From CADEEN01 sp963783785 (lineage in GTDB: Bacteria; Pseudomonadota; Gammaproteobacteria; Burkholderiales; Burkholderiaceae_C), in assembly GCA_963783785.1 (NCBI GenBank), contig CAWAOQ010000001.1, forward strand, positions 124,001 to 188,000: a stretch of DNA of 64,000 bases, read 5' to 3'. The first letter of the stretch is position 1. Every line of letters begins with the position of its first letter. Positions 7,605 to 19,107 of this stretch are shown in pieces. Under the pieces are notes generated by a model. It saw only the letters and a program-made list of their open reading frames with translations, was not told the origin of the DNA and did not search any database. Position numbers and translations under genes: made by a program.

Positions 7605-10600
7605 CGCCGACGGCGCGCTTGCCGGCGGTGCGAGCGGGCAGCCACGCCGAGGATTTTCGCGCCGACCTGTCGCGCCAGTTCATCGTTGCGGTGACGGTGA
7701 TGGCTGCACTTGCCGCAGTGCTGGCCGGCGTGGCGCCGCTGGTGGTGCCAGGGGTTGCGGCGCCGGTGTGGCAAGGCGGCCTCGTCAGTGGCTGCTGCGC
7801 GGTGCTGGCGCTGCTCGGCCTGTTGCTCTATCGCAACCGCTTCGCGCTGGCGCGACGCTCGGCGGTGCTGCTGATGACGGTGGGCGTCGTCGTCACGGTG
7901 GCAGTCGGTGCGGTCGGCCTGAACCTCGGGGTGCATTCGAGCAGCCTGGGCGTCCTGCCGCTGCTGGTCTGCATCGTGTCGGTGCTGGTCAGCGTGCGTG
8001 GCGCGCTGTGGCTGGCAGGCGGCTGCGGCCTGCTCGTGGCCGGCCTGGCGCTGGCCGAGCATGCTGGCCTGCTCAGTGCGGTGCCCGGGCCCGGCGGCTT
8101 GGCGCTGCCGTGGCGGGTCGTGGCCCACTTGCTGCTGCTGACCGCTGGCGCGGCGGTCGGCCTGATCCTGTCGCGTGCCATTGACCGTGCCATGGCCCAG
8201 ATGCGGTCGCGCGAGCAGCGGTTTGCCGGCTTGCTGGCCGTGGCCGCCGACTGGTACTGGGAGATCGACGAGCAGTTTCGCTTCACCCATCTGTCCGAAC
8301 AGGCCGCCGGCAGCTCGGGCATGGACACCACGCGGCCGCTCGGCCGGGCGCCATGGGAGATCGAGGGTTTCGGCCTGGACGCGCAGGAGATGGACGCGCA
8401 TCGCGCCGATCTCGAGTCGCACCAGCCGTTCGCCGACCTGCTGCTGCATCGCCGCGGGCGCAGCGGCATGCCGCATTGGTACAAGGTCAGCGGCCGGCCG
8501 CGCTTTGACCAGCGCGGCGTCTTTCTCGGTTATTGGGGCGTCGGCCGCGACGTCACGGCGGAGAAGCAGGCCGAATTCGCGCGCGCGGCCACCGAGGCCC
8601 GTTACCGCGAGCTGTTCGACGCGATCGCCGTCGCCGCTGGTGCTGCATCGCGACACGCGGGTGGTCGACGCCAACGCCGCGGCGCTGAGCTTGTTCGGCG
8701 TGGCGCGACACGGCGGTGCTGATCGGCCGCGACCTGCTCGACTTCTACGACGAGGGCGAAGGCTCGCGTGCACGCGCCGCCGAGCGCGCGCTGGCGCTGC
8801 GTCAACTGCCTGCGGGCCAGTCGATGCCGGCCCACCAGTTCGTGCTGCGCGCGGCCAGCGGCCGGCGCATCGTGGCCCAGGTCACCAGCGTCAAGGTCGA
8901 CACCGGCGGCGGCCCGGCGATCCTGTCGATCTACCAGGACGAGACCGAACGGCTGCAGGCCGAGGTGTCGCGGGCGCGCTCCGAGGCGCTGATGACGCAC
9001 CTGGTGGCCACCAGCCCCGACCTGATCACGCTGACCGACCTGGCGACCGGGCGCTACGTGATGGTCAACGACGCCTTCGTGCGTGTCAGCGGCTGGCGCC
9101 GCGACGAGGCGGTCGGCAAGACCGCCCTCGAGCTCGGCGTCTGGCCGGACAGCCGAGGCGAGCAGCCGCTTCGTGCGCGAGGTCAGCGAGCACGGCGAGG
9201 TGCGCGACCGCGCCGTCGAATTCACCGATCGCCAGGGGCGCAGCTTCTCGCTGCTGGTGTCGGCGGCGTGCTTCACGCTCGAAGGCCGCGACTACCTGGT
9301 GCTCAACGGTCGCGACGTCACGGTGATCGAGCGCGAGCGTCTCGAACGCGAGGCGATTCTGCAGAATGCCTCGATCGGCATCGCGATGACGCGCGACCGC
9401 GTCTTCCAGCTCGCGAACCCGAAGTTCGCGCAGATGTTCGGCTGGGACGGCCATTCCCTGGTCGGTCAGCCCGGCAGCGGTGGTCTGGCCCAGCGACGAG
9501 GCCTACGCCGCGCTGTCCAGCGAGGTTGGCGCGGCACTGGCCCGTGGCGACCCGATCGACGTCGAGCGCGTGATGGCTCGGCGCGACGGCAGCACCTTCG
9601 TCTGCCGCTTGCTGGCGCGTGCGGTCGACCCGACGCACCCGAGCAAGGGTGCCACGATCTGGATCGCCGACGATGTGACCGAGCGGCGCGCGGTCGAGCA
9701 GGCGCTGGCCCAGGCCCGCGACGACGCCGAGGCCGCCAACCGCGCCAAGAGCACGTTCCTGGCCAATACCAGCCACGAGATCCGCACCCCGCTGAACGGC
9801 CTGGTCGGGCTGGCCCGGTTGGCTCGCCAGCCGGGGCTGGACGAAGCGCGCCGCGAGCGCTACCTGCAACAGATCGACGACAGCGCCCAGGCGTTGTCGG
9901 GCGTGATCAGCGACATCCTCGACCTGTCCAAGATCGAGGCCGGCAAGCTGCGGCTGGAGGCGACCGATTTCGACCTGCATGCGTTGCTCGAGTCGATCGA
10001 GCACGGCTACGCGGCATTGGCCGAGGCGCGCACGCTGGTGCTGTCGATGAGCGTCGACGCGGCGGTGCCCCGGCGTGTGCGCGGTGATCCGGTTCGTGTG
10101 CGCCAGGTGCTGTCCAACTACCTCAGCAACGCGCTCAAGTTCACCGAGCACGGTGGCGTGCGCATCGAGGTCCGGCGTCTCGACGCGACACGGTTGCACT
10201 TCGAGGTCCAGGACAGCGGCCCGGGCATCGACAGGGCGGTGCAGGCGCGGCTGTTCACGCCCTTCACGCAGGCCGACGAGTCGACCACCCGGCGCTTCGG
10301 CGGCACCGGGCTGGGCCTGTCGATCTGCCGCGAGCTGGCGCAGCTGATGGGCGGCGAAGTCGGGGTGGTCAGCGAGCCCGGTCGTGGCAGCCGCTTCTGG
10401 GTCGACCTGCCGCTGCCGGCCAGCGCCGAAGCCGGCCCGCAAGCCCAGTTCGGCGTCGTGCCGCCCGACCAGCCCAGCGCGCTCGCCGGCCTGCGCGTGC
10501 TGATGGTCGAAGACAACCCGGTCAACATGTTGATCGCCGTGGCGCTGCTCGAGCAATGGGGCGTCGAGGTCGCGCAGGCCAACAATGGTGCCCAGGCCCT

Positions 10601-10880
10601 TGCCGCGGTCGATGCGCAGGCCGACGGCGGCAGGCCGTTCGACCTGGTGCTGATGGACGTGCAGATGCCGGTGCTGGGCGGCTACGACGCCACCCGCACG
10701 CTGCGCAAGCGGCACGCTGCCGATGCGCTGCCGATCATCGCGTTGACTGCGGCGGCGCTGACGTCGGAGCGCGAAGAGGCGCTGGCCAGCGGCATGAACG
10801 ACTTCCTGACCAAGCCGATCGACGCCCAGCGCTTGCACGACACACTGCTGCACTGGAGCCGCGCGCGCAGCGCCAGCTGA
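7592..10880 (+). CDS. Hybrid sensor histidine kinase, multi-PAS (interrupted by four frame breaks)
   Basis: A membrane sensor of roughly 1090 residues split over frames, with breaks near 8635, 8706, 9154 and 9470. Order: several transmembrane segments (about residues 30-205), two or three PAS/PAC domains (DWYWEIDEQFRFTHLS; VDANAAALSLFG; LITLTDLATGRYVMVN), HisKA with SHEIRTPLNG (phospho-His), HATPase with NALKFT, DSGPG and GGTGLGLSI, then a receiver domain with MVEDN, phospho-Asp LMDVQMP and the Lys of FLTKPID. Because reading is restored after each break, sequence error is likelier than decay. The signal and output are unknown; no response regulator gene is adjacent. Confidence 0.85.
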
Positions 10881-10940
10881 GCCGCGGGCGCGCGGCGCAC
10901 GAGCCTGGCGGCACGCCGTGCGTGCAGCAAGGGGCTGCCC

Positions 10941-12032
10941 TCAGCTGCTGCCCCGGCACAGCAGCGTCCATGGCAGCCGTTCGTCGGGCGCGCTGCCGCC
11001 GCTGCTCAGCGCCCGCAGCAACGCCCGCGCTGCCGCCTGTCCGATCTCGAAACGCGGCGTGTGCACGGTGGACAGCAGCGGGTCGAGCTGGCGACCGAGG
11101 CTGAAGTCGCCGAAGCCCAGCAGCGCCAGGTCGCGCGGGACCGCCAGACCCCGTGAGTGCGCTTCGAGCAATGCGCCGCAGGCCAGGTGGTCGTTGGCGA
11201 ATGCGGCGGCACGCACCTTGGGTCGGCCGTCGGCACGCAGCAGCGCGGCGAGCGCCTGGCGTCCGGCCCCGATGGCCTCGCCCGCAGGCGCGGTCACACG
11301 CCGGGCGGGCACGCGCCTGCGCCGAGCGGCCGCGACGAAGCCGTCGCCACGTTCGTGGGCCCGGAAGTCCTCGGCCACACCGCTGTCGACATAGGCCAGC
11401 GACCGGTAGCCACGCTCGATCAAGTGCTCGGCCATCGCGCGGCCGACCTGTTCGTGGTCGAAGCCGATCTGCGTGAAGCTCTCGGCGCCAGGCTCGGGGT
11501 GGTGGTCCCAGATCTCGATCACCGGCGTGCCGCGCGCCTGGGCCTGACGCAGCAGCGCCAGCGCGGCGGGCGTATGGCGGCGGCCGGTGACCACCAACGC
11601 GCTCGGGAACCAGCCGAGCAGCGCTCGCAACTGCTCCTCCTCGCGCTCGACCGAGTAGCCGGTCGACGCCAGCAGCAGTTCGCAGCCCGAGCCTTGCAGC
11701 GCATCGGCCAGACCCTGCACCGTCTCGGCAAAGATCGAGTTGGCGATGCTCGGGATCAGCGCCGCGACCATGCGCGCACTGCCGGGCGTTGCACTCGCCG
11801 CACTGGCCAGCACGCCGGCCTGCTTGTTGGGCAGGTAGCCGGTCTGGTGCAGCGCCGCGGCGACGGCCGACGCGGTTTCGGGTGCCACGCGGTGCGGCTC
11901 GCGCAGGTAGCGGGAGACGGTGATCGCGGTCACGCCGGCCGCGGCTGCCACATCGGCGAGCGTGGTGCGGCCATGGCCGCGTCGCGGCTGGCGCACGGGG
12001 GGGCTGGCGGGCGGTGGATCGGACGGACGCAT
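10941..12032 (-). CDS. LacI family regulator, GntR (gluconate repressor)-like
   Basis: 363 residues. The N-terminal helix-turn-helix and hinge (TLADVAAAAGVTAITVSRYL, then NKQAGVLAS) resemble the GntR/IdnR branch of LacI regulators. Residues about 90-355 form the periplasmic-binding-like effector domain (ALIPSIANSIFAE, GFDHEQVGRAMAEHL). It is divergent from the dehydratase gene with a GntR-type operator in the 99-base gap, so it most likely represses the sugar catabolic operon until a sugar acid or keto-acid intermediate binds. The effector is inferred. Confidence 0.87.
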   Translation of the reverse strand: MRPSDPPPASPPVRQPRRGHGRTTLADVAAAAGVTAITVSRYLREPHRVAPETASAVAAALHQTGYLPNKQAGVLASAASATPGSARMVAALIPSIANSIFAETVQGLADALQGSGCELLLASTGYSVEREEEQLRALLGWFPSALVVTGRRHTPAALALLRQAQARGTPVIEIWDHHPEPGAESFTQIGFDHEQVGRAMAEHLIERGYRSLAYVDSGVAEDFRAHERGDGFVAAARRRRVPARRVTAPAGEAIGAGRQALAALLRADGRPKVRAAAFANDHLACGALLEAHSRGLAVPRDLALLGFGDFSLGRQLDPLLSTVHTPRFEIGQAAARALLRALSSGGSAPDERLPWTLLCRGSS

Positions 12033-12073
12033 TCGGGTTTGCGCGGATGGTGGGCGGGTCACGCCTGCCTTAA

Positions 12074-12087
12074 TGTTAGCGGTAACA
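12074..12087. promoter_or_regulatory. GntR/LacI-type operator
   Basis: TGTTA-GCGG-TAACA, an imperfect palindrome whose arms TGTTA/TAACA and central CG match operators of GntR-like LacI repressors (ATGTTACC-type half-sites). It sits 42 bases from the regulator start and 45 bases from the dehydratase start, so one site could control both divergent genes. It resembles known operators; the link to this regulator is inferred. Confidence 0.65.
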
Positions 12088-12131
12088 CGAGACGCCGCCA
12101 TCCACGCAATCCCGTACTCCCCGCCGCACCG

Positions 12132-13870
12132 ATGACCAAGACGCTCGCCGATCTGCGCAGCCGCCGCTGGTTCGCCGCCCGCGACATGCGCGCCTTCGCG
12201 CACCGCCAGCGCGCGCAGCAGATGGGGCTGCGCCGCGAAGACGTGCTCGAGCGCCCGTGCATCGCGATCGTCAACACCTGGAGCGACCTGTCGCCCTGCC
12301 ATGCCCACCTGCGCGAGCGGGCCGAAGCGGTCAAGCGCGGCATCCTGATGGCCGGTGGCATGCCCTTCGAGTTGCCCGCGATGAGCCTGGGCGAGGTGAT
12401 GGTCAAGCCGACCACGATGCTCTACCGCAACTTCCTGGCGATGGAGGTCGAGGAGTTGCTGCGCTCGCTGCCGATCGACGGCGTGGTGCTGCTGGCCGGC
12501 TGCGACAAGACCACGCCGGGCACCGTGATGGGCGCGATCAGCATGGGCCTGCCGGCGATCTTCTGCCCGGCCGGGCCGATGCTCAACGACCGCTACCTGA
12601 AGCCTGGCGAGCCCGAGCGCCAGGTCGGCGCCGGCACCCACACGCGACTGTTCTGGGACGAGTACCAGGCCGGCAAGGTCAGCGAGGCCGAGTGGATCCA
12701 GCTCGAAGCGCACATGACGCGCAGCCCCGGCACCTGCAACACGATGGGCACCGCGAGCACGATGACCTCGCTCGTCGAAGCGCTGGGCCTCGCGCTGCCC
12801 GGCTCGACGGCGATCCCGGCGATGGACGCCGGCCACACCCGCATGGCCACCACCTGCGGCGAGCGCATCGTGGCGATGGTCTGGGAGGACCTGACGCCGC
12901 AAGCGATCCTGACGCGCGGCGCGTTCCTGAATGCCGCTGCGGTCCAGATGGCCTTGGGCGGTTCGACCAACGCCGCGGTGCACATCATCGCGATGGCGCG
13001 CCGCGCCGGTGTCGAACTCACGCTCGACGACCTCGACGTGGTCGGCCGCCAGGTGCCGGTGCTGGCCAACCTGTTCCCCAGCGGCGACCGCCTGATGGAG
13101 GACTTCCATTACGCCGGCGGCCTGCCGGCGCTGATGACGCGCATCGCCGCGCACCTGTCGCTGGCCGAGCGCAACGTCAATGGCCGCACGCTGGCCGAAA
13201 ACCTCGAAGGTGTGCAGGTGCTCGACGACGAGGTCATCCGGCCGCTGGCCCGGCCCGTCAGCGCGAATGGCGCGCTGGCGGTGCTGCGCGGCAACCTTGC
13301 GCCCGATGGTGCGGTGATGAAGGCCAGCGCCGCCAGCTCCGAAGTTCTTCAAGCACCGCGGCCGCGCGCTGGTGTTCGACAGCCCGGCCGAGATGAACCA
13401 GGCCTGCGCCGACCCGGACCTCGACGTGCGACGAGAACACCGTGCTGGTGCTGCGCAACGCCGGCCCGGTCGGGGCCCCGGGCATGCCCGAGTGGGGCGG
13501 CCTGCCGATCCCGAAGAAACTGCTCGCGCTCGGCGTGCGCGACATGGTGCGCATTTCCGACGCGCGCATGAGCGGCACCCACTACGGCACCTGCATCCTC
13601 CACGTCAGCCCCGAGAGCGCGGTCGGCGGGCCGCTGGCGCTGGTGCGCAGCGGCGACAGATCGAGGTCGACATCGAGGCGCGCACGCCTGCACCTGGAGG
13701 TCGCCGACGACGAACTGGCGCGCCGCCGCGCCGCCTGGCAGGCGCCGACATCACCGGTGCAACGCGGCTTCACGCGCCTGTACCGCGAGCACGTGACACA
13801 GGCCCACGAGGGCTGCGACTTCGACTTCCTGCAGGGCGCGGCTGTCACGCCCGAGCCAGTCATCTACTGA
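12132..13870 (+). CDS. IlvD/Edd family sugar-acid dehydratase (frame breaks near the 3' end)
   Basis: About 579 residues. The IlvD/Edd family of [Fe-S] dehydratases removes water from an aldonate to give a 2-keto-3-deoxy acid. Cluster and metal ligands appear in GCDKTTPG (near 125) and SPGTCNTMGTAST (near 200), with MDAGHTRMA after. The N-terminus LRSRRWFAARDMRAFAHRQR resembles L-arabinonate-type dehydratases more than IlvD, and no gluconate-6-P genes are nearby. Frame breaks near 13341, 13429 (in-frame CGA) and a compensating pair at about 13656/13690 scatter the C-terminal domain; removing them rebuilds FFKHRGRALVFDSP, DENTVLVLRNAGP and SGDQIEVDIEART. It heads the catabolic operon. Confidence 0.85.
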
Positions 13871-13881
13871 AGGACCAGGGC

Positions 13882-14700
13882 ATGAATCCACTACGACAAT
13901 TGTTGCTGTCCGCCGGCTCGCATGCACCGCTCGGCACCTGGATCATGTCGGCCAGCCCGCTCGTCACCGAGGCGATGGGCCACGCCGGCTTCCAGTGGGG
14001 CGTGATCGACATGGAGCACACGCCGCTGGACATGATGGAGGTGATCCATCTGCTTCAGGCCGTCGGCAACACGAAGATGGTGCCGATCGTGCGCGTGCCA
14101 TGGAACGACACCGTGACGATCAAGCGCGTGCTCGATGCCGGCGCCCAGACCCTGCTGATTCCCTTTGTGCAGAACGCCGACGAAGCCCAACGCGCCGTTG
14201 CTGCCACGCGCTATCCGCCCGAGGGCATCCGCGGCCTGGCGGGCATGAGCCGCGGCTCCAAGTTCGGCACCGTGCCCGACTACGCCAGGACGGCCAACAA
14301 GACCGTCGGCGCCGTGCTGCAACTCGAGACACCCGCGGCGGTGGCGCAGCTCGAAGCGATTGCCGCGGTGCCGGGCGTCGATTCCCTCTTCCTCGGCCCC
14401 GGCGACTTGTCGGCCGCGCTCGGCCACGCCGGCAACACCGGCCACCCCGACGTGATGCGCGTGATGGCCGACGCCGCACGCCGCTGCAATGCCGTGGGCA
14501 TACCGGTCGGCACCGTCGGCGGCACGCCCGAGATGGTGGTGCAGTACCGCGCGATGGGCTTCAACTATGTGGCCATCGGCAGCGATCTGGGCCTGCTGAT
14601 GCGTGGCGCGCAAGCGGCGGTGAAAGCCTTGACCACGCCAGATGGTGAAACCCATGTGCACACCCTGTCGGGTGGCACCCAGACGCCCAGGAGGCTACTG
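13882..14700 (+). CDS. HpcH/HpaI-type 2-keto-3-deoxy-acid aldolase
   Basis: About 270 residues. Class II, divalent-metal aldolase of the HpcH/GarL/YfaU kind. GVIDMEHTPLD carries the Glu-His region, VRVPWND the substrate-binding Arg, LIPFVQNADEAQ and LQLETPAAV the catalytic/metal Glu, and FLGPGDLSAALG the metal-binding Asp. It would cleave the 2-keto-3-deoxy acid made by the neighbouring dehydratase to pyruvate and an aldehyde. Written literally, its frame has no stop and enters the ATPase gene at 14701; a TGA overlapping that ATG (14699-14701) is the probable true end after a single-base error in the last 60 bases. Confidence 0.83.
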
Positions 14701-15770
<1,070 letters not shown>

Positions 15771-15774
<4 letters not shown>

Positions 15775-15959
15775 AGCGGGGCCTCGCCGCATTGCCGTTG
15801 AGTGGCGCCACGCTGGCCGCGGCGCAGGGCTTCCCTGGGCGAGCGATCCCGGTCGGACGTGGCCTTCGGCCCGGGCGGCACGCCCGACATCGTGGCCCGC
15901 TTGCCGAGTTCGCCAATTTCAACAAGCTGGTCGTCGAGAACGGCCTGCAGGAACGCTGA
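15771..15959 (+). pseudogene. Remnant of a TctC/Bug-type periplasmic binding protein
   Basis: A 62-codon frame starting at a GTG overlapping the ATPase stop. It begins like a signal peptide (MKRGLAALPL...AAAQGFPGRAIP). A shifted frame then reads DVAFGPGGTPDIVARL, the hallmark glycine-rich segment of tripartite-tricarboxylate binding proteins near their residue 50. The original frame closes with AEFANFNKLVVENGLQER. The expected 250 or so residues in between are absent, so this looks like an internally deleted relic. An in-frame CGA at 15840 coincides with the shift. Confidence 0.45.
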
Positions 15960-16025
15960 TTTTTCATTCCACGCCGGGGCGGGCGCCCCGATTTTTTCGC
16001 CACTTTCAAGCAGGAGACACAGACC

Positions 16026-17303
16026 ATGATCCGTCGCACTTCCCTCACCGCCCTGATGAGCGCCGTGGCCCTGGTGGCCGGCCTGGGCGCCAGCGCCACG
16101 GCCTACGCGCAGCAGGTCACGCTGCGCGTGTTCTCCGGCGGCGCCAACCAGCGCCCCGACCTGATGCGCAAGCTGTTCGACCAGTACCAGGCCAAGAACC
16201 CGAACGTCAAGGTCGAGATCGAGACCGGCGGTGCCACCAGCGAGTTGCAGCGCCAGTACCTGAGCACGGTGCTGAACGCCAAGGACTCGGCGATCGACAT
16301 CTACCTGATCGACATCGTCAACCCGGCGCAGTACTACGGCGCGGGCTGGCTCGAGCCGCTCGACGCCTACCTGGGCAAGCCGGCCGACGTGATGAAGCCC
16401 TACTTGCCGGTGTACGCCAGTTCCAACGTCGTCGACGGCAAGATCGCCGCGATGCCGGCGTTTGCCGACGCGATGTTCATGTACTACCGCAAGGACCTGC
16501 TCGACAAGCATGGCGTCAAGGAGCCCAAGACCTGGGACGAGCTCTCTGCGGCGGCCGCGAAGATCCAGAAGGCCGAAGGCAACCCGAACCTGCAGGGCCT
16601 GTCGATCCAGGGCGCACCGATCGAAGGCGCGGTCTGCACCTTCCTGCTGCCCTACTGGGGCCAGGGCAAGGAGTTCAACGACGCGGCCGGCAAGATGACG
16701 CTGGACAAGGATGCCGCGACCAAGGGCCTGGCCACGTGGCTGTCGATGGTCGATGCCGGCGTGATCAAGAAGAACGTCGCCGAGGTCAAGACGCCTGACA
16801 CCGTCAACGAGTTCAAGGCCGGCCAGGTGGTGTTCGCCATCAACTGGGGCTTCGCCTGGGACCGCTTCAAGGACGACAAGGACTCCACCGTGCAAGGCAA
16901 GGTCGGCGTGATGCCGCTGCCGGCGATGGCCGGTGGCAAGAGCGCCACCTGCGTCGGCGGCTGGCAATGGGCGGTCAGCGCGTTCAGCAAGAACAAGGCG
17001 GCTGCGGCCGGCCTCGTGAAGCACCTGTCCAGCCCCGAGTCGAGCAAGTTCCTGGCCGTCGAGGGCTCGCTGCTGCCGGTCTACCAGAGCGTCTACACCG
17101 ATGCCGATGTCAACAAGACGGCGCCGTGGTTCAAGGATGCCGCCAACGTCGTCATCGCCGGCAAGAGCCGCCCGATGAGCAAGGACTATGGCCAGGTCAG
17201 CGACGTGATCCGCACGACGACCAGTGCGGTGCTGGCGCGCACCAAGACGCCGGCCGAGGGCGTGACCGAGATCGAGTCGCGCCTGGCGCGCGTGATGCGA
17301 TAG
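16026..17303 (+). CDS. ABC sugar-binding protein, solute-binding family 1
   Basis: 425 residues with a Sec signal peptide (cleavage near ATAYA-QQV, residue 29). The mature start VTLRVFSGGANQRPDLMRKLFDQYQ and SAIDIYLIDIVNPAQYYGAGWLEPLD resemble trehalose/maltose- and sorbitol-type family 1 binding proteins of CUT1 transporters. It captures the sugar in the periplasm for the two permeases that follow. An AGGAGA ribosome site precedes the ATG. A stable hairpin separates it from the permeases, a common way to keep binding-protein mRNA in excess. Confidence 0.92.
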   Translation: MIRRTSLTALMSAVALVAGLGASATAYAQQVTLRVFSGGANQRPDLMRKLFDQYQAKNPNVKVEIETGGATSELQRQYLSTVLNAKDSAIDIYLIDIVNPAQYYGAGWLEPLDAYLGKPADVMKPYLPVYASSNVVDGKIAAMPAFADAMFMYYRKDLLDKHGVKEPKTWDELSAAAAKIQKAEGNPNLQGLSIQGAPIEGAVCTFLLPYWGQGKEFNDAAGKMTLDKDAATKGLATWLSMVDAGVIKKNVAEVKTPDTVNEFKAGQVVFAINWGFAWDRFKDDKDSTVQGKVGVMPLPAMAGGKSATCVGGWQWAVSAFSKNKAAAAGLVKHLSSPESSKFLAVEGSLLPVYQSVYTDADVNKTAPWFKDAANVVIAGKSRPMSKDYGQVSDVIRTTTSAVLARTKTPAEGVTEIESRLARVMR

Positions 17304-17320
17304 CGCTTTGCCAGAGGGAA

Positions 17321-17349
17321 ACACGCCGCGGGCGAAGCCCGCGACGTGT
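17321..17349 (+). other. Intercistronic stem-loop after the binding-protein gene
   Basis: ACACG-CCGCGGGC-GAA-GCCCGCGA-CGTGT forms a long GC-rich stem with a three-base loop, placed between the binding-protein stop and the first permease. There is no U-tract, so it more likely stabilises the upstream mRNA or dampens read-through than terminates. Confidence 0.55.
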
Positions 17350-17369
17350 CTGCAAACGAGGAGAAATCG

Positions 17370-18272
17370 ATGGCCGGTGCAAGTACCTTCGACAGACTGC
17401 GTGACCCGAGCGAGAAGACGCTCGGCTTCATGCTGCTCGCGCCGGCCTTCCTGCTGCTCGCGCTGATCGTCGTCTACCCGATCGGCAAGCTGATCTGGAA
17501 CAGCTTCTACGACCTGCGCCTGTCGGGCGGCGGCGGCATCAAGTTCGTCGGCATCGAGAACTATGTGCTGGTGTTCAAGGACCCGGACTTCTGGAACGCG
17601 GCCAAGAACACGGTGCTGATCACGCTGATCACCGTGCCCGGCGCGCTGGTGGTCGGCCTCGGCCTGGCGATGCTGGCGAATCTGCCGTTCAAGCGCAAAT
17701 GGCCGGTGCGTCTGGCGTTGCTGCTGCCGTGGGCGCTGCCGCTGGCGTTTGCCGGCCTGATCTTCGCCTGGTTCTTCCACACCGAGTACGGCGTCGTCAA
17801 CGACGTCGTGCGGCGCGTGGCTGCACCCGCCGAGCCGGCGATGTGGCTGCTGCGGCCGAACTGGGCCTTCGCGGCGATCTGTCTGACGATCATCTGGAAG
17901 ACCAGCTCCTTCATGGCGCTGATCCTGCTGGCCGGGCTGCAGATGATCCCGAAGTCGCTCTACGAAGCGGCCGAGGTCGACGGGGCCTCGAAGTGGCAGC
18001 AGTTCTGGCAGATCACGATCCCGATGCTGACGCCGTCGATCATCGTGGCGCTGATCTTTCGCACCATCACGGCGCTGCAGACCTTCGACATCCCGTACAC
18101 GATGACCAAGGGCGGCCCGGGCAACAGCACCGAGACGCTGGCGATGCTGATCCACAAGACGACGATCGACTACCTCGACGTCGGCTACGGCTCGACGCTG
18201 GCGGTGTGCATGTTCGTGCTGTCGATGTTCGTCACGGCCTTCTATCTGAAGCGGATCGGGAGGAACGCGTGA
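17370..18272 (+). CDS. ABC sugar permease, MalF/UgpA type
   Basis: 300 residues and about six transmembrane helices. The EAA loop that docks the ATPase reads EAAEVDGASKWQQFWQITIP near residue 200. The start at 17370 is chosen because GAGGAGA lies just upstream; an in-frame ATG at 17346 comes before that site. Its stop overlaps the next permease start (TGATG). It belongs to the CUT1 system. Confidence 0.93.
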   Translation: MAGASTFDRLRDPSEKTLGFMLLAPAFLLLALIVVYPIGKLIWNSFYDLRLSGGGGIKFVGIENYVLVFKDPDFWNAAKNTVLITLITVPGALVVGLGLAMLANLPFKRKWPVRLALLLPWALPLAFAGLIFAWFFHTEYGVVNDVVRRVAAPAEPAMWLLRPNWAFAAICLTIIWKTSSFMALILLAGLQMIPKSLYEAAEVDGASKWQQFWQITIPMLTPSIIVALIFRTITALQTFDIPYTMTKGGPGNSTETLAMLIHKTTIDYLDVGYGSTLAVCMFVLSMFVTAFYLKRIGRNA

Positions 18273-19102
18273 TGAAGAGCATCTGGGACGCCAAGAGCCT
18301 GCGCCTGATCGCCGCCGGCATCGTCGTGATCAACGGCTTCTTCCCGGCGGTGTGGATCCTGCTCACCTCGCTGAAGACGGAAAGCGAGCTGGTCAGCAAG
18401 CCGATCACCTACTGGCCGCACAACCCGACGCTGGCCAACTACGTGCAGGCCTTCACCGACCAGCCGCTGCTCAAGTACCTGGGCAACAGCCTGGCGGTGG
18501 CGCTGAGCGCGACGGTGTTCTCGCTGCTGGTGTCGGCACTCGCGGCCTACGCCATCGCGCGCCTGAACCTCAAGCGCCGGCAACTGATCCTGACCTGCAT
18601 CGTCGCCTCGAGCATGTTCCCGCTGGTCACGCTGCTGGTGCCGATCTTCGAGACCATGCGCACGCTCGGCCTGCTGAACTCCTACACCGCGCTGGTGCTG
18701 CCCTACATCGTGCTCAATCTGCCGGTGTGCACGCTGGTGCTGGTGAGCTTCTTCCAGAGCATCCCGAAGGACCTCGAGAACGCCGCGATGATCGACGGCT
18801 GCACGCGCATGGGCGCACTGGTCAAGGTGGTGATCCCGCTGGCGGCGCCGGGCGTGTTCACGGCCGGCATCCTGGCCTTCGTCAATTCGTGGGACGAGTT
18901 CCTGCTCGCGCTGTCCTTGAACAGCAACCCGAACTTTCGCACCCTGCCGGTCGGCATCACGCTGTACCAGGGCGAGTTCACCTTCCCGTGGCCGATCATC
19001 TCGGCCGCACTGATCGTGGCCATCGTGCCGATCGCGGTGCTGATCGCGATCTTCCAGGAACGTGTGGTCGGCGGCCTGACGCAGGGCGGCCTCAAAGGTT
19101 GA
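18272..19102 (+). CDS. ABC sugar permease, MalG/UgpE type
   Basis: 276 residues and six transmembrane helices, with the EAA-type loop NAAMIDGCTRMGALVKVVIP near residue 175. It is the second inner-membrane subunit of the sugar importer. The start overlaps the preceding stop by one base (TGATG), so translation is coupled. A short 5-base gap leads to the oxidoreductase gene. Confidence 0.93.
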   Translation: MKSIWDAKSLRLIAAGIVVINGFFPAVWILLTSLKTESELVSKPITYWPHNPTLANYVQAFTDQPLLKYLGNSLAVALSATVFSLLVSALAAYAIARLNLKRRQLILTCIVASSMFPLVTLLVPIFETMRTLGLLNSYTALVLPYIVLNLPVCTLVLVSFFQSIPKDLENAAMIDGCTRMGALVKVVIPLAAPGVFTAGILAFVNSWDEFLLALSLNSNPNFRTLPVGITLYQGEFTFPWPIISAALIVAIVPIAVLIAIFQERVVGGLTQGGLKG

Positions 19103-19107
19103 TCGAC

